Of a stretch of DNA of 64,000 bases, positions 35,114-44,857 are shown in pieces; the stretch's first letter is position 1; every line of letters begins with the position of its first letter. Below the pieces are notes generated by a model that was not told where the DNA came from, ran no database searches, and saw nothing but the letters and a program-made list of their open reading frames with translations. The position numbers and the translations under genes were made by a program. Origin of the DNA: Planctomycetaceae bacterium (GTDB taxonomy: Bacteria > Planctomycetota > Planctomycetia > Pirellulales > Lacipirellulaceae); contig PABB01000017.1 of the NCBI GenBank assembly GCA_002702655.1, positions 150,805 to 214,804 of the forward strand. The letters are read 5' to 3'.

Positions 35114-36939
35114 GGCGCCGGGGCTTGTTGCACGGTGGTCAGGCCGTCAATGGTCACGTCGGCGACGCTCTGCTCGCCGCCGCCAGGCCAAGTGACCGTG
35201 ACCGAGTCGACGTGCGTATGGTCGCCAAGCCCAATTGTCACGGGCAACTCGACTTGCGACAAGTAGCTGCGCGTCGGCGCGACGCACGCTTCGCGCTGCT
35301 GGCCGTCGACCGTCGCGACGACGCGGGCGCCGACGGCGTCGCGATTGCACTGCGTGCCGACGAGCTTCAGGCGGATGAAGTGCCCCGTTGCCGGCGAGTC
35401 ATTTCTGAGCAGGGCAGGGGGACCGGCAATTTGCGTGACCAGCACGTCCAGGTCGCCATCGGCGTCGATGTCGGCGTACGCGGCGCCCCGACCGACAAGC
35501 GGCTTGGTCAATTCGCCAGCGTCGGTGATCCGCACGAACTCGCCGCCCGGCGAAGCGCCGGCATTCCAGAACAGGGCCGCCGGCTGGCGGTAATGCTGGC
35601 TGGCCTGCACGCGATTGATTTCGTTTTCAATGTGGCCGTTGGCGGTGAACAGGTCGAGCCGGCCGTCGAGATCGGCGTCGAAGAAGAACAGCCCGAAACT
35701 CAGGTCCAGCCGCGTCTGCGGGCCGATGCCGATGGGGATCGCTTCGTCGGTGAAGAACCCGCCCCCGTCGCTGGAGACGTAGAACGCGCTCATTTCGTTG
35801 GCAAAATTGCCGACCGCCACGGCCAGGTCGCCGCCGCCGCGAAACGCCGCCGCGTCGATTCCCATGGCGCCGCGGGCCATGCCGTTCATGTCGTAGGCGA
35901 TTCCCGCTTCGACGCCCGCTTCGCGAAACGTGCCGTCGTGGTTGTTCACAAACAGCAGGTTCCGCACGGTGTCATTGGCCACCAGCAGGTCCATCCAGCC
36001 GTCGTTGTCCACGTCACAGGGCCGCACGCCCAGCGTCTTGGCGAGTCCCGCGTCCGACGCGACCGCGGCCAGTCGGAACCCGGCTTCTGCGGAAATCTCT
36101 GTGAATCCCGCTTCGCCGTCGTTGCGGTAGAAGTACGGAAACGATCCCGTGAATGACAGCGGCGGCCCGTAGGCGCGCCCGACGCCGGTCAGGCGGAAGT
36201 CCTGCACGATGTCGATTTCCGGCGACCACGTGACGTAGTTGCCCACGAACAGATCCAGATCGCCGTCATTGTCGTAGTCGAACAGCGCGGCCCCGGTGCT
36301 CCAGGCGTCCTCCGCGCCGGCGACGCCCGCCTCGTCGGTCGCGTCGACGAACTTCCCGTCGTCATTTCGCAGCAGGGCGTTGGCGCCGACCGCCGTGACG
36401 AACACGTCCGCGTCGCCGTCGTTGTCGTAATCGCCCACCGCCAGACCCATGCCGTAGCAAGACAGGCGAATCCCCGCCTCTTGCGTGACATCGGCGAATT
36501 TGCCGGCGCCGTCGTTCGCGTACAGACGCAGCGACGGTTCATCGGGTCGAGCAGGTTCGCTCGGCCAGCGGTTCGAGTCGACCAGCAGGATGTCCTGATC
36601 GCCATCGTTGTCGTAGTCCAAAAACGCGCAACCGCCGCCCATGGTTTCGGGGAGCAGTTTGTCGCCGGTCAGACGGTTGTCGTGGACAAAGTCGATGCCT
36701 GCCGCGGCGGTGACGTCCGTGAAGGTCAATTCGGGGACCTCGACCGCTGCCTGCTCGCGCTTTTCGGGCAGCTTCACCTCGGCCGCTTCTTGTGTTTCCG
36801 GCGTCGATGGGCGGGAGGTCACGAAGACCACCCCGGCGACGATCGCCGCGACGATGGCCGCCGCGGCCGCGCTGCGGCGCACCACCCGGCCGATCGCTTC
36901 TTCGTTCTCACGCAGTTCTTCGTCCGACAGTTCGCTCAT
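35110..36939 (-). CDS. CRTAC1 / ASPIC-UnbV family protein
   Basis: The 609-residue protein has an N-terminal membrane helix (about 21-42) after a short acidic tail, so it is probably anchored with its bulk outside the cytoplasm. It carries FG-GAP/VCBS repeats with calcium-binding text such as DYDNDGDQDILLVD, DYDNDGDADVFVTA and DADLDGRLDLFTANGH. The ASPIC/UnbV C-terminal domain follows, with NRDAVGARVVATVDGQQ and VDSVTVTWPGG. It starts by ATGA overlap with the cytochrome and ends by GTGA overlap with the KamA gene. A beta-propeller or integrin-like fold is expected. The biochemical role of bacterial CRTAC1 proteins is unknown. Confidence 0.92.
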   Translation of the reverse strand: MSELSDEELRENEEAIGRVVRRSAAAAAIVAAIVAGVVFVTSRPSTPETQEAAEVKLPEKREQAAVEVPELTFTDVTAAAGIDFVHDNRLTGDKLLPETMGGGCAFLDYDNDGDQDILLVDSNRWPSEPARPDEPSLRLYANDGAGKFADVTQEAGIRLSCYGMGLAVGDYDNDGDADVFVTAVGANALLRNDDGKFVDATDEAGVAGAEDAWSTGAALFDYDNDGDLDLFVGNYVTWSPEIDIVQDFRLTGVGRAYGPPLSFTGSFPYFYRNDGEAGFTEISAEAGFRLAAVASDAGLAKTLGVRPCDVDNDGWMDLLVANDTVRNLLFVNNHDGTFREAGVEAGIAYDMNGMARGAMGIDAAAFRGGGDLAVAVGNFANEMSAFYVSSDGGGFFTDEAIPIGIGPQTRLDLSFGLFFFDADLDGRLDLFTANGHIENEINRVQASQHYRQPAALFWNAGASPGGEFVRITDAGELTKPLVGRGAAYADIDADGDLDVLVTQIAGPPALLRNDSPATGHFIRLKLVGTQCNRDAVGARVVATVDGQQREACVAPTRSYLSQVELPVTIGLGDHTHVDSVTVTWPGGGEQSVADVTIDGLTTVQQAPAP

Positions 36940-39752
36940 GGCGTCGATTGCTCTCGCTGCAGGTCGTAAATGACTACGGACTCGGCCGCGTGGTTTGCTG
37001 CCGGGTAGCGACGTCGCGCTTCCGACACCGCATGATCGCGGGCGTTGTCGTCGAGCTTGTATTTCGTGTGCAGGTCGCGGTGCCGCTGCGCCGCCGCATC
37101 GTCGCCCAGCATGCCGTAGGCCTGCTGCAGGCCAAAGTGGGCGTCCACATTTTCCGGATCGACGTCCAGCGTCGCCTGAAATTGTTCGATCGTTTCTTTG
37201 AGCAAACGTTTGCTCTCGGCTTCGTCGCCGCGGGAGGCGCGGGCCCGATCGAATAGCGTTTGGGCCAGCAGATTTCGCACGACGTAATCCTGCCGGAAGT
37301 CGAGTCCTCGGTCGGCCATCTCGGTCGTCGGCGGACTGAGCACGGCCCGGAAGTTCTCCTCGGCCGTCTCCAGGCGTCCCAATTCGCGATTGACCGACCC
37401 GCTGAGCCAGCTGAGCGTCCACCACGGCGCGGCGGGCTCGTCGAAGTCGGCGGCCCGCGTCAGCGCCTGGGCGGCCTCGTCGAGTCGGCCTTGGGCGTAG
37501 TACGCCCGCGCGGTATTCAGCGGACCGTCGTAGCGGCCCAACTTCTCCACCTCGGCGAACGCCTCCTCGGCCTGTCGCAGCGCGCCCGTACCCTGGAGCA
37601 ACAGGCCGATTCCGTAGTCGTTCCACCGCTGCCAGGCGGGGATTTCGGGGGCGGCCTGCTCGGGGGACTCGCCCTCGCCCACGCGGAACACAATGCGATC
37701 GCTGGCCAGCGTCGTCACGGGCAGTTGCTGCTCAACCTGCGAGTCGGCAATGTCTTCGGTCGTGAGCGCGTCGCGAATGAAATCGACGTAGGTTTGGTCA
37801 AATTTGCGGTAGTGAACCTTGGCTTCCACGACCAATTCGCCGCTGGCGTCCTCCGGCAAGGCAATTCGATATCGTGTCGTTTGCCCGGCCCCCGGCGGAA
37901 TCTGGTGGTTGTAGAGGGCGACAAAGATATCCTCGGCGTTGCGGCGGTCGATGCGATTGCCATCGCGATCCAGCACAAACACGTTGACGAAATGCGACCA
38001 GGGATCGACCTGCTCGTTGTCGTCCATCAGCCCGCTGTGGCCGATCACCTCCCCGTTGAGCGTCGCCGTCATTTCGACCCAAATCTCGTTGGAATCGACC
38101 GTGCCCTGGGTGAAATGGTGCCCCAGCGTCAGCGTACGGATGACCGCTTCGATCAGGTAAGTCTCGCCGGGCGACAGCGCGGGCACCTCGGGCCGCAATG
38201 GTGCGACCTGCGGGCCGTCGATTTCGCCGCCCACGCGTAGTCCAAACAGATCGATTCGCAAACAGTTGCGAATGATCTCCTGCTGCGCTTCCACGGCGTC
38301 CTGTTCGCCGCGCCAGTAGGGCAGGGCCGTGTTGCCGCCGACAAACAGATGATCGTGGATGCTGGGGACCTCCGCTCCCGCGAAACGCTTGGCGCCAAAG
38401 TCGTCCGACGGCTTCAGCGGCATGTGGCAACGGTTGCAATTCGCGTCGCTGCGGGGCGGGTAGTAGAAGCTCCGCGAGCCGTGCCCCGATACGCCGCTCA
38501 GCAGGAACGAGTCGTAGTGATTCTGTCCGCGAAGGAACTTGTAATCGTTGAGCTCTTCCGGCAGATGCACTTTATGGCACGTGCTGCAGAACTCCGTCGA
38601 TTTGTGCAACGGCTTGAGGAACGTCGCTTTGTGAAATTCCGGTTTTGCCTTCACCAGTTGGCGGTTGACCCACTGCAGCATCGGGTTGTCACTAAACGCG
38701 AACGGATAATGCAGCGGCTCTTCGATGATGTAGTCCGCATTGCCGCGCACCGAGTTGATATTCGTGATCGAATGGCACGACGTGCAGGTCACGCCCGCGT
38801 GAGCGGTGGGGTGGTGCACGTCGTCGTACTGGGGGTCGTCGAAGGCGCCGCTGAAGAACGGCACGGGGTCGTGGCAGCCGGCGCAGAAACGGGCCCGCCG
38901 CACGCTGCCTTCGCGATCCATCGAGAACTTTCGCGTCTCGCGCACGCTGGCCAGATAGGCCGGGTTGTTGAACGAACTGAAACGGTGAGCCGACTTCGAC
39001 CACGCCGCGTGGGTGTCGGCATGGCATTCGATACAATACGCGTCGTTCTGGATGGCGGCCGCCGAAATGAAATTCCCATTGGCCGTGCGGGCGAGCGACG
39101 GTTCAAAATACTTGGCGCCCTCGGCCGACGCCTCTTGATACCAGTCCCGCGGATCGACGGCGTGCATGGCGACGCTGCCCGCCCCCACCGCGACAAGTAG
39201 CGCGAGGTACGCGAACCCGACGCGCCACTTGATCGGCGGACCAGCCAGTCGATGGACCCAGTAAGCCCACAGCGCGACCAGCGGACTGATCACATGCGTC
39301 CAGTAGAACACGGCCCGAGCGGTCGCGTCGCGAACTTCCAGCGGCCCCAGTCGCGTCAGCAGCAGCCCCGACCCCAGCATCGCCAACCACGCGGCGAACA
39401 GGACGTAGCCCATGCGGACCGCGGCCCGATTCTTCCGCTGCCAGGTGGCGCGAATATGGGCAATCGCAAACCACAGAAATGGCGCCAACAGCAAGAAGCC
39501 CAACACCAGGTGCGCTAGGAATACGTATTGATAGACGTAGTCCTGCAGCAACTTGCCGGTGACGCGCTCGGCGACGGTCACCGCCAGCAAGTAGATGGAA
39601 TTGGCGCCCAGCAACGCCGTCAGCGTCAGCACGACGGCGTAGACAGGTTTCAGCTTGGGCGTGATCGCGGGGACGTAGGTTCGCTTGGCAGCCACGGGCT
39701 TGAAACGGGTGTGCGGCAGTGGACGAGAAGGCAGCGGCCAACCGGCAGTCAA
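36936..39752 (-). CDS. Membrane multiheme cytochrome c with C-terminal TPR repeats
   Basis: The 938-residue fusion has about five hydrophobic helices at residues 36-197 with in-helix histidines (such as H81, H99, H153, H167), which could ligate b-type heme. A periplasmic domain with five CxxCH heme c sites follows: CIECH 240, CAGCH 290, CTSCH 323, CSTCH 389, CNRCH 439. A beta-rich domain lies at about 470-680, and TPR repeats at about 700-900. I infer a membrane-to-periplasm electron-transfer protein; the donor is not known. No ATG exists near the 5' end. Start candidates are TTG at 39752, overlapping the upstream stop as TTGA, or GTG at 39695. The 3' end overlaps the CRTAC1 gene as ATGA. Confidence 0.9.
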   Translation of the reverse strand: MTAGWPLPSRPLPHTRFKPVAAKRTYVPAITPKLKPVYAVVLTLTALLGANSIYLLAVTVAERVTGKLLQDYVYQYVFLAHLVLGFLLLAPFLWFAIAHIRATWQRKNRAAVRMGYVLFAAWLAMLGSGLLLTRLGPLEVRDATARAVFYWTHVISPLVALWAYWVHRLAGPPIKWRVGFAYLALLVAVGAGSVAMHAVDPRDWYQEASAEGAKYFEPSLARTANGNFISAAAIQNDAYCIECHADTHAAWSKSAHRFSSFNNPAYLASVRETRKFSMDREGSVRRARFCAGCHDPVPFFSGAFDDPQYDDVHHPTAHAGVTCTSCHSITNINSVRGNADYIIEEPLHYPFAFSDNPMLQWVNRQLVKAKPEFHKATFLKPLHKSTEFCSTCHKVHLPEELNDYKFLRGQNHYDSFLLSGVSGHGSRSFYYPPRSDANCNRCHMPLKPSDDFGAKRFAGAEVPSIHDHLFVGGNTALPYWRGEQDAVEAQQEIIRNCLRIDLFGLRVGGEIDGPQVAPLRPEVPALSPGETYLIEAVIRTLTLGHHFTQGTVDSNEIWVEMTATLNGEVIGHSGLMDDNEQVDPWSHFVNVFVLDRDGNRIDRRNAEDIFVALYNHQIPPGAGQTTRYRIALPEDASGELVVEAKVHYRKFDQTYVDFIRDALTTEDIADSQVEQQLPVTTLASDRIVFRVGEGESPEQAAPEIPAWQRWNDYGIGLLLQGTGALRQAEEAFAEVEKLGRYDGPLNTARAYYAQGRLDEAAQALTRAADFDEPAAPWWTLSWLSGSVNRELGRLETAEENFRAVLSPPTTEMADRGLDFRQDYVVRNLLAQTLFDRARASRGDEAESKRLLKETIEQFQATLDVDPENVDAHFGLQQAYGMLGDDAAAQRHRDLHTKYKLDDNARDHAVSEARRRYPAANHAAESVVIYDLQREQSTP

Positions 39753-42700
39753 TAGCCGCTGCGGAACCTTGTATTATACTTCTCGTGCAACTTCCGGCGA
39801 TGAGTTTCGTCGCTTGCGTTAGATCGGCGCGGCAAGGGTTCGACTGTGCCGGCATTACGGGTGAAAAGGTCGGCATCTTTGCACCAACCGTCGGCATCCA
39901 AGACCCACCGCCGCGTCCAGCCGGACGGGGGCTCCGCAGAGGGGGCCGCGAATTCGAGGTGCAATTCCTCCCCCGGGCCGATGATGGCCAACGCGTCGTC
40001 CGTCGCAGCGACCAATTCCGTCGCCTCGCCAAACGCGGTGTAGTAGCCCGCGGGGTGCCGCGCATCGCCAAACGGCGGACGGTCGGAGTAATCGTAGACG
40101 CTGCGTCGGTGAGCATTGACCTCGCGGGCGGAAAAGCCCACGTCATCGACCAGCGCCGTTTGCAGCGTCACTTCGATCTGGCGGGCCTCCGGGCACGGTT
40201 GCCGGTCGACGACGGCCAGCCGATCCCAATAGACTTGCATATTGGTCGAGATGCGCAGCCGACGAGCGTCGGCTGGCAGCGAGTCTTTCGGCAGCGCGAC
40301 GGCCCCCTGACGCGACGTGCCGGCCGGGTAACCGAAACGCTCGGCAACGACCTGCCAAGTCCCGTCGGCAGCTTGAGCTTCGATCGTCGGTTCAATGAAC
40401 TCCTCGCCCGCCTGCCACGCGGCAAACGCCGATTGCGAATAGGCGTACTCGACCCAGCCGTCGAACACCAACACGGGGTCCGCGAGCCGATCGAGCGGTT
40501 CTTCAAAATCGATCGTCACATGGTGTCGTTCCGTGAGCCCAATAAACCGATGATCGCGGCGCACGAGCGGGGCTGGTTCTCCGTCAACCGCCTGCAATGC
40601 CGCGGTCACATCCGCGCCGCGGTCGTTCACGGCCACCGCGGGCAGCAGTTCTCGCTGGTAGAAGATCGCCTCGCCCGTCGGCGCCGGGCCCAATCCGGCG
40701 AAGCGTTCGTCGAGCGTCATCGACCACCCAGGCGGCAGGTCGTAGGCGGTCAGGCGAACTGCGTCGAAGTAACAAACTTCCTCCATCGGTTCGCCCAATT
40801 TCACGGCGAGTCGCCCGTCGCGCGGCTGCAGGATTCCCTGTGGCAGCAAGAACCGCTCCTCGGGACGCGACGGGTAGTACTCGCCCCGGCCAAGATTGAA
40901 CCCGATTCCCCCGGCGCCAAGCAGGTCGGCGACAAAGGCGAACTTCGCACCGTCCCAAACGAACAGCAGCGGGCAACTGCCGGCTTGCCGCTGCGTTTCG
41001 GGAATCGTCAGCAACTTGCCGGGGGCGAGGTTGCGTTCGGTCTGCGAAACGCCGTCGGGCCACAGCAGCCGCAGGAAATCGACGGCCGTCGCATCGGCGA
41101 TCCCAATCGCCCGAGGCTGCAAGCCCTGTCCGGCGGCGGACGACACGCGCACGCCGGGCAGCGGCGCCCAACGTTCGCCAATTCGTGCCGCGCCAATCAC
41201 GCCGATTCCCGACGCATTGGACCGCATTTCCAGGGCTCGGTCCGTCTTGCCGGTGAGATTCAGGTGCACGAAGGGCCAGCGCCCTGAGCCGGCCTGCCAG
41301 CCTTGCAGGTCTCCATCCTTGGTCCAGCGAAGCAACTCCGGTCCGTTGGCGGACATGCGAACAGCGAAGTGAGAACCGCCGCTGTCCAGTGGATATGATC
41401 CCTCGGCGGCGCCGGTGATGGCGTTGAGCACCGCCCACGCGTCGTCGCCAACGGCAACCAGTTCGGTGGCCGTGTCTCCGTCGAAATCGTACGCCAGCAA
41501 CTGCGACGCAGGTTCGCTCGCGAGCTGCCGCGGTTTCCATTCCCCAGAATCATCGGGCGTCCACCGCTCCACGCCCTCCGGCCCCGTCGTATAGATCTCG
41601 GCCTGCCCGTCGACGTCGGCATCGACGGCCATGGCGGCCGAGAACTTCGATTGGGAAAAAACGTCAAAGTTTGCGGCCTGGCTGTACCGCCACAGTCGAT
41701 CGTTACGCAGCACGGCGTGCGGGCCGTTCTCGTTGATAAAGACGAGATCAGCGTCATCGTCCCGGTCCAGGTCGGCAATCACGACCGATTGGGCGGCCAT
41801 CGCGGCCGTATCGAGTCCGAGTTCGGCGGCAATGGATCGAAACGTACCGTCGCGATTGTTGCTGAGCAACTCGGGCGAGGAGTTCCGATTCAGCAGCAGG
41901 TAGTCGAGGTCGCCGTCGTGGTCGAAGTCGTAGCAGGCGCCGTCTCGGGTGTCGGCGTCTCCGCCGCTGGCGACGGCGGACTTGGCAACATCCTCCCACG
42001 AGTCTGCTGCGACTTGGCGCCACAACTGATTGGGGCCGCGCCGGCACAGGTACGCGTCGATCAGGCCGTCATCGTCGAAGTCGCCCCACAGCGCCGCGTT
42101 CACGTCGCTGATTCCCGCCAGCGGATGGTCAACGCTGGCGGCAAACGAGCCCGAGGCGTCGCCCAGCAGCACGACGGTCGCCGCGGCGTCGGCGACAAAC
42201 AAATCGAGCACGCCGTCGCCATTGATGTCCGCGACCGTGGTGTTGGCCGCGCCTGCATCGACGCGCGCCGGGCTGTCGACCAACGCCGCTTTCGCGTCGC
42301 CGAACACCGGGCCCTCGGGCGATGGGGCAGGGGTCGACAGAATTTGCCCGGCGCGAACTTCCGCTTTGGGCCCCATTCGCGTGTACTTGAGTTCTGCCAC
42401 GCGCGCCCGCGGATTGGTTCCTAGCTGCTGGAACAAAGCGAGCGCTGCTTTGGCTCCCTCGGCGTCCCCCAACCGACGTAACGCTTGGGCCTCGCCGTAA
42501 GGCGCACTGCGCAAGTAGGGATCCATCTCGCCGGCTTTGCGAAACCAGGCGAGCGCTTGTTCAAAATCCTTGTTGCCCAGATGGCATTGTCCGACATAGT
42601 AGGCCGCGTGTGAATCCGCGGGATCAAAGTCGGCCACCTTCTGAAATGCCGCCAGCGCCTTGTCGGTTGCGCCTTCGTGGAACCACAGCAAGCCGCGGCA

Positions 42701-43027
42701 ATAGTTCGCGCGCGCATCGTCCGGCGAGGCGGCGATGACCGCGTCCAGTAGCTTCGCCGCCCGTTGCAGATCATCGCCCTCACGTCGATTGAGCAAGGCA
42801 ATGGCCAAGTCGACGCGGATCTCATCGGTCGCGTGAGCCGACTTCTCCAAACGAGTGAGTCTGGCGGCCGCGTCGTCGTATTTGAATTGTCCCATGAGCC
42901 CCGCAGCCTCGTTGCGCAGGGCGGCGACGTCCTCGGCTGCGATCGGCGGAATCGACTTCACCGCGGTCGATTGGCGGCGATCGCTGCAGCCGACGCTGAC
43001 GAGCAAGCAGATCACGGCCAACCGCAT
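39749..43027 (-). CDS. TPR / FG-GAP (VCBS) / ASPIC lipoprotein
   Basis: The 1092-residue protein starts with a lipoprotein signal (LAVICLLVSVGC, cysteine at about 14). TPR repeats occupy about 30-210 (for example ALAWFRKAGEMDPYL). An FG-GAP/VCBS propeller lies at about 240-560 (ADINGDGVLDLFVAD, DFDDDGLIDAYL, DFDHDGDLDYLLLNRN). An ASPIC-like segment follows (AVDFLRLLWPDGVSQTE). A long C-terminal beta-rich domain (about 700-1060) opens LLFVWDGAKFAFVADLLGAG. It is the first gene of the NTGA-overlap operon. The start at 43027 gives a clean lipobox; upstream codons are not signal-like. A surface scaffold for the cytochrome and CRTAC1 partners is inferred from context. Confidence 0.9.
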   Translation of the reverse strand: MRLAVICLLVSVGCSDRRQSTAVKSIPPIAAEDVAALRNEAAGLMGQFKYDDAAARLTRLEKSAHATDEIRVDLAIALLNRREGDDLQRAAKLLDAVIAASPDDARANYCRGLLWFHEGATDKALAAFQKVADFDPADSHAAYYVGQCHLGNKDFEQALAWFRKAGEMDPYLRSAPYGEAQALRRLGDAEGAKAALALFQQLGTNPRARVAELKYTRMGPKAEVRAGQILSTPAPSPEGPVFGDAKAALVDSPARVDAGAANTTVADINGDGVLDLFVADAAATVVLLGDASGSFAASVDHPLAGISDVNAALWGDFDDDGLIDAYLCRRGPNQLWRQVAADSWEDVAKSAVASGGDADTRDGACYDFDHDGDLDYLLLNRNSSPELLSNNRDGTFRSIAAELGLDTAAMAAQSVVIADLDRDDDADLVFINENGPHAVLRNDRLWRYSQAANFDVFSQSKFSAAMAVDADVDGQAEIYTTGPEGVERWTPDDSGEWKPRQLASEPASQLLAYDFDGDTATELVAVGDDAWAVLNAITGAAEGSYPLDSGGSHFAVRMSANGPELLRWTKDGDLQGWQAGSGRWPFVHLNLTGKTDRALEMRSNASGIGVIGAARIGERWAPLPGVRVSSAAGQGLQPRAIGIADATAVDFLRLLWPDGVSQTERNLAPGKLLTIPETQRQAGSCPLLFVWDGAKFAFVADLLGAGGIGFNLGRGEYYPSRPEERFLLPQGILQPRDGRLAVKLGEPMEEVCYFDAVRLTAYDLPPGWSMTLDERFAGLGPAPTGEAIFYQRELLPAVAVNDRGADVTAALQAVDGEPAPLVRRDHRFIGLTERHHVTIDFEEPLDRLADPVLVFDGWVEYAYSQSAFAAWQAGEEFIEPTIEAQAADGTWQVVAERFGYPAGTSRQGAVALPKDSLPADARRLRISTNMQVYWDRLAVVDRQPCPEARQIEVTLQTALVDDVGFSAREVNAHRRSVYDYSDRPPFGDARHPAGYYTAFGEATELVAATDDALAIIGPGEELHLEFAAPSAEPPSGWTRRWVLDADGWCKDADLFTRNAGTVEPLPRRSNASDETHRRKLHEKYNTRFRSGY

Positions 43028-43210
43028 GCAGCGGTCGAGCTTGCGCGTCCGCTTGGGACGAAAAAATGCAGTCCTTGCTGATGTGTCCACAACGTTCCTC
43101 AGGGCCAGATGGCGGAGCGTTCCGTGCGGCCCGTGCCGCCCGCTGGCGGTTGTCCCATAATGTGGCGGGGTGTGCAATTAGCGTTGCCTTAGGCGCGGGC
43201 GACCGCCGCG

Positions 43211-43253
43211 CCGAAAAACAAAAAGGGGCCGCCCCAAAAGGAGCGGCCCCTCG
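43211..43253 (-). terminator. Rho-independent terminator of the 43307-44857 gene
   Basis: On the minus strand a perfect 9-base stem (AGGGGCCGC at 43243-43251 and GCGGCCCCT at 43224-43232) is followed by TTTTTGTTTTT. It lies about 55 bases downstream of the PEP-CTERM gene's stop, as an intrinsic terminator should. Confidence 0.85.
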
Positions 43254-43306
43254 TCATTGGTGTTGTTGACCGGCGAGTTGGCCCGGAGGCAATCGCCGAC
43301 GAAGCC

Positions 43307-44857
43307 TTAGCGGCGACGACGCCACGCGGCTCCGACCAAGCCCATGGTCGCCAACAAGGCGATCGTGGCGGGCTCGGGCACGGCGGTCAGCACGAAGTCG
43401 TTGCCGTCGCCGCCGACATAGGTCGCCAGCAGGCTGACTCCGTTGAACGACACGGCAGCACCCTCAGCCAAGCCGGTGAATGCTCCGCTGATGGCATTGG
43501 CGCCCTGGTTATCAATCAGGGTGAAGGAGTCGCCGAGGCTGGCGACATAGGCGCCGGCCAACGTCAGGTCGCCGGCGAGGCTCACGTCGCCGGTGACGAT
43601 CAATTGGTCGTAGCCGGTGCCGGCGCCGGTCCCCTCGATCTCCATGAACAGGTCGCCCGAGTTCAGCGAGTAGTTGCCGGTGACCGTCATCGTGCCGGGC
43701 GAGTTGCCGGGCGACGTGGTGCCGCCGTCCTGAACGACATTGGCATTGATCGCGCCGCCGGCGCCGCTGAGCATGCCGCCGTCACCCACATTGATGACCG
43801 TGGCATTCAACTCGCCGCCGGTGATCTCCAACCAACCACTGCCGACCTTGACGGTCTCGGCGTTCAGCACGCCGCCGCTCAGGTGGTACTCGCCCTCGCC
43901 ATGACCGTTCATGTCGATGTTGAGCGACTGACCGAGCTGAGTCTGGAAATCCTTCGGGGTGAAGTCATGCAAGGTGACCGTTCCGCCCGACTGATTCACG
44001 ACGCCCGCTTGGCCGGCGGTCTCGTTCATCTGCAGGCCGGTGTCGCTCCACACGGTGGCTTCGCCCGCGATATTGAGCGTGCCGATGCCGCCCGTGCCCA
44101 GTCCGCCGACCACGATGAACGACCCTTCCGAATCGGAGACGTTCCCCGCGTCGCCGTCGTCGATCAGCAGCTTCCGCAGGACGGCGTCTCCCGAGAGATT
44201 CACCACGCCGGTGCCGCTGTCGCGACCAATGGCGACCCAGGTGTCGCTCTCCACGACGCCGCTGCTCTGGTTGAGTTCGCCCGTGCCGCCTGCGTTGCCG
44301 ACCCAGATCTCATTGCCCGTGTGCACCGAGCCGCCGGTGACGTTGGCCGTGCCGTCGGCGCCGCCGCCGTCGCCGAGGATCAGGAACTGGCCGGCGACTT
44401 CGCCAGCGGCGGACAGATTGAGCGTACCGGTGCCGCCATTACGGCCGATGTACAAACGTTCTTTGCCCTGGGTGCCGCCGCTGAGGTTGTAGGTGCCGTT
44501 GCCGCCGTCTTGACCAACGAACATCCAGCTACCGGTGCCCTGGAATGTGTTGCCGCCGGTTTGATTCAGGGTGCCGACGTTCGGGACAATCGGATCAGGT
44601 TCCGCGCCGGACGTGCCGACGCCGACGAAGATGTCTTGGATGTCGGCAATGTCGGCGGAGATCTCCGCCGTCCCGCCGTTGTTGATGTAAGCGTGGTTGC
44701 CGCCGCCGCCCGAGGGGGGACCTTCGGGATCCCAGTTGGTGCCGACAGCCCAGTCGGCCGGCCCGGCGACATTCCAGTTAAAATCAACGGCGTGTGCAGA
44801 AGCCGCCAGAAGGGCGCCGAGGCCGGCGGCCATCGGCAAGATGAGAAGTCGTTTCAT
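43307..44857 (-). CDS. PEP-CTERM protein with glycine-rich beta-repeats
   Basis: The 516-residue exported protein has a signal peptide (LLILPMAAGLGALLAASAHA). A run of repeats built on GxGTLNLSGG-like text follows, for example GGNGTYNLSGG, GGTGTLNLSAAG, GGTGELNQSSG and DSGTGVVNLSGD. This is the pattern of autotransporter-type passenger beta-helices. Its tail reads SPGNSPGTMTVTGNYSL, then a PEP-CTERM end, VPEPATI plus a hydrophobic helix and RRRR. It is probably displayed on the surface by an exosortase. It is set off from the operon on its 3' side by a terminator and faces the TPR gene at 45215 divergently. Confidence 0.9.
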   Translation of the reverse strand: MKRLLILPMAAGLGALLAASAHAVDFNWNVAGPADWAVGTNWDPEGPPSGGGGNHAYINNGGTAEISADIADIQDIFVGVGTSGAEPDPIVPNVGTLNQTGGNTFQGTGSWMFVGQDGGNGTYNLSGGTQGKERLYIGRNGGTGTLNLSAAGEVAGQFLILGDGGGADGTANVTGGSVHTGNEIWVGNAGGTGELNQSSGVVESDTWVAIGRDSGTGVVNLSGDAVLRKLLIDDGDAGNVSDSEGSFIVVGGLGTGGIGTLNIAGEATVWSDTGLQMNETAGQAGVVNQSGGTVTLHDFTPKDFQTQLGQSLNIDMNGHGEGEYHLSGGVLNAETVKVGSGWLEITGGELNATVINVGDGGMLSGAGGAINANVVQDGGTTSPGNSPGTMTVTGNYSLNSGDLFMEIEGTGAGTGYDQLIVTGDVSLAGDLTLAGAYVASLGDSFTLIDNQGANAISGAFTGLAEGAAVSFNGVSLLATYVGGDGNDFVLTAVPEPATIALLATMGLVGAAWRRRR

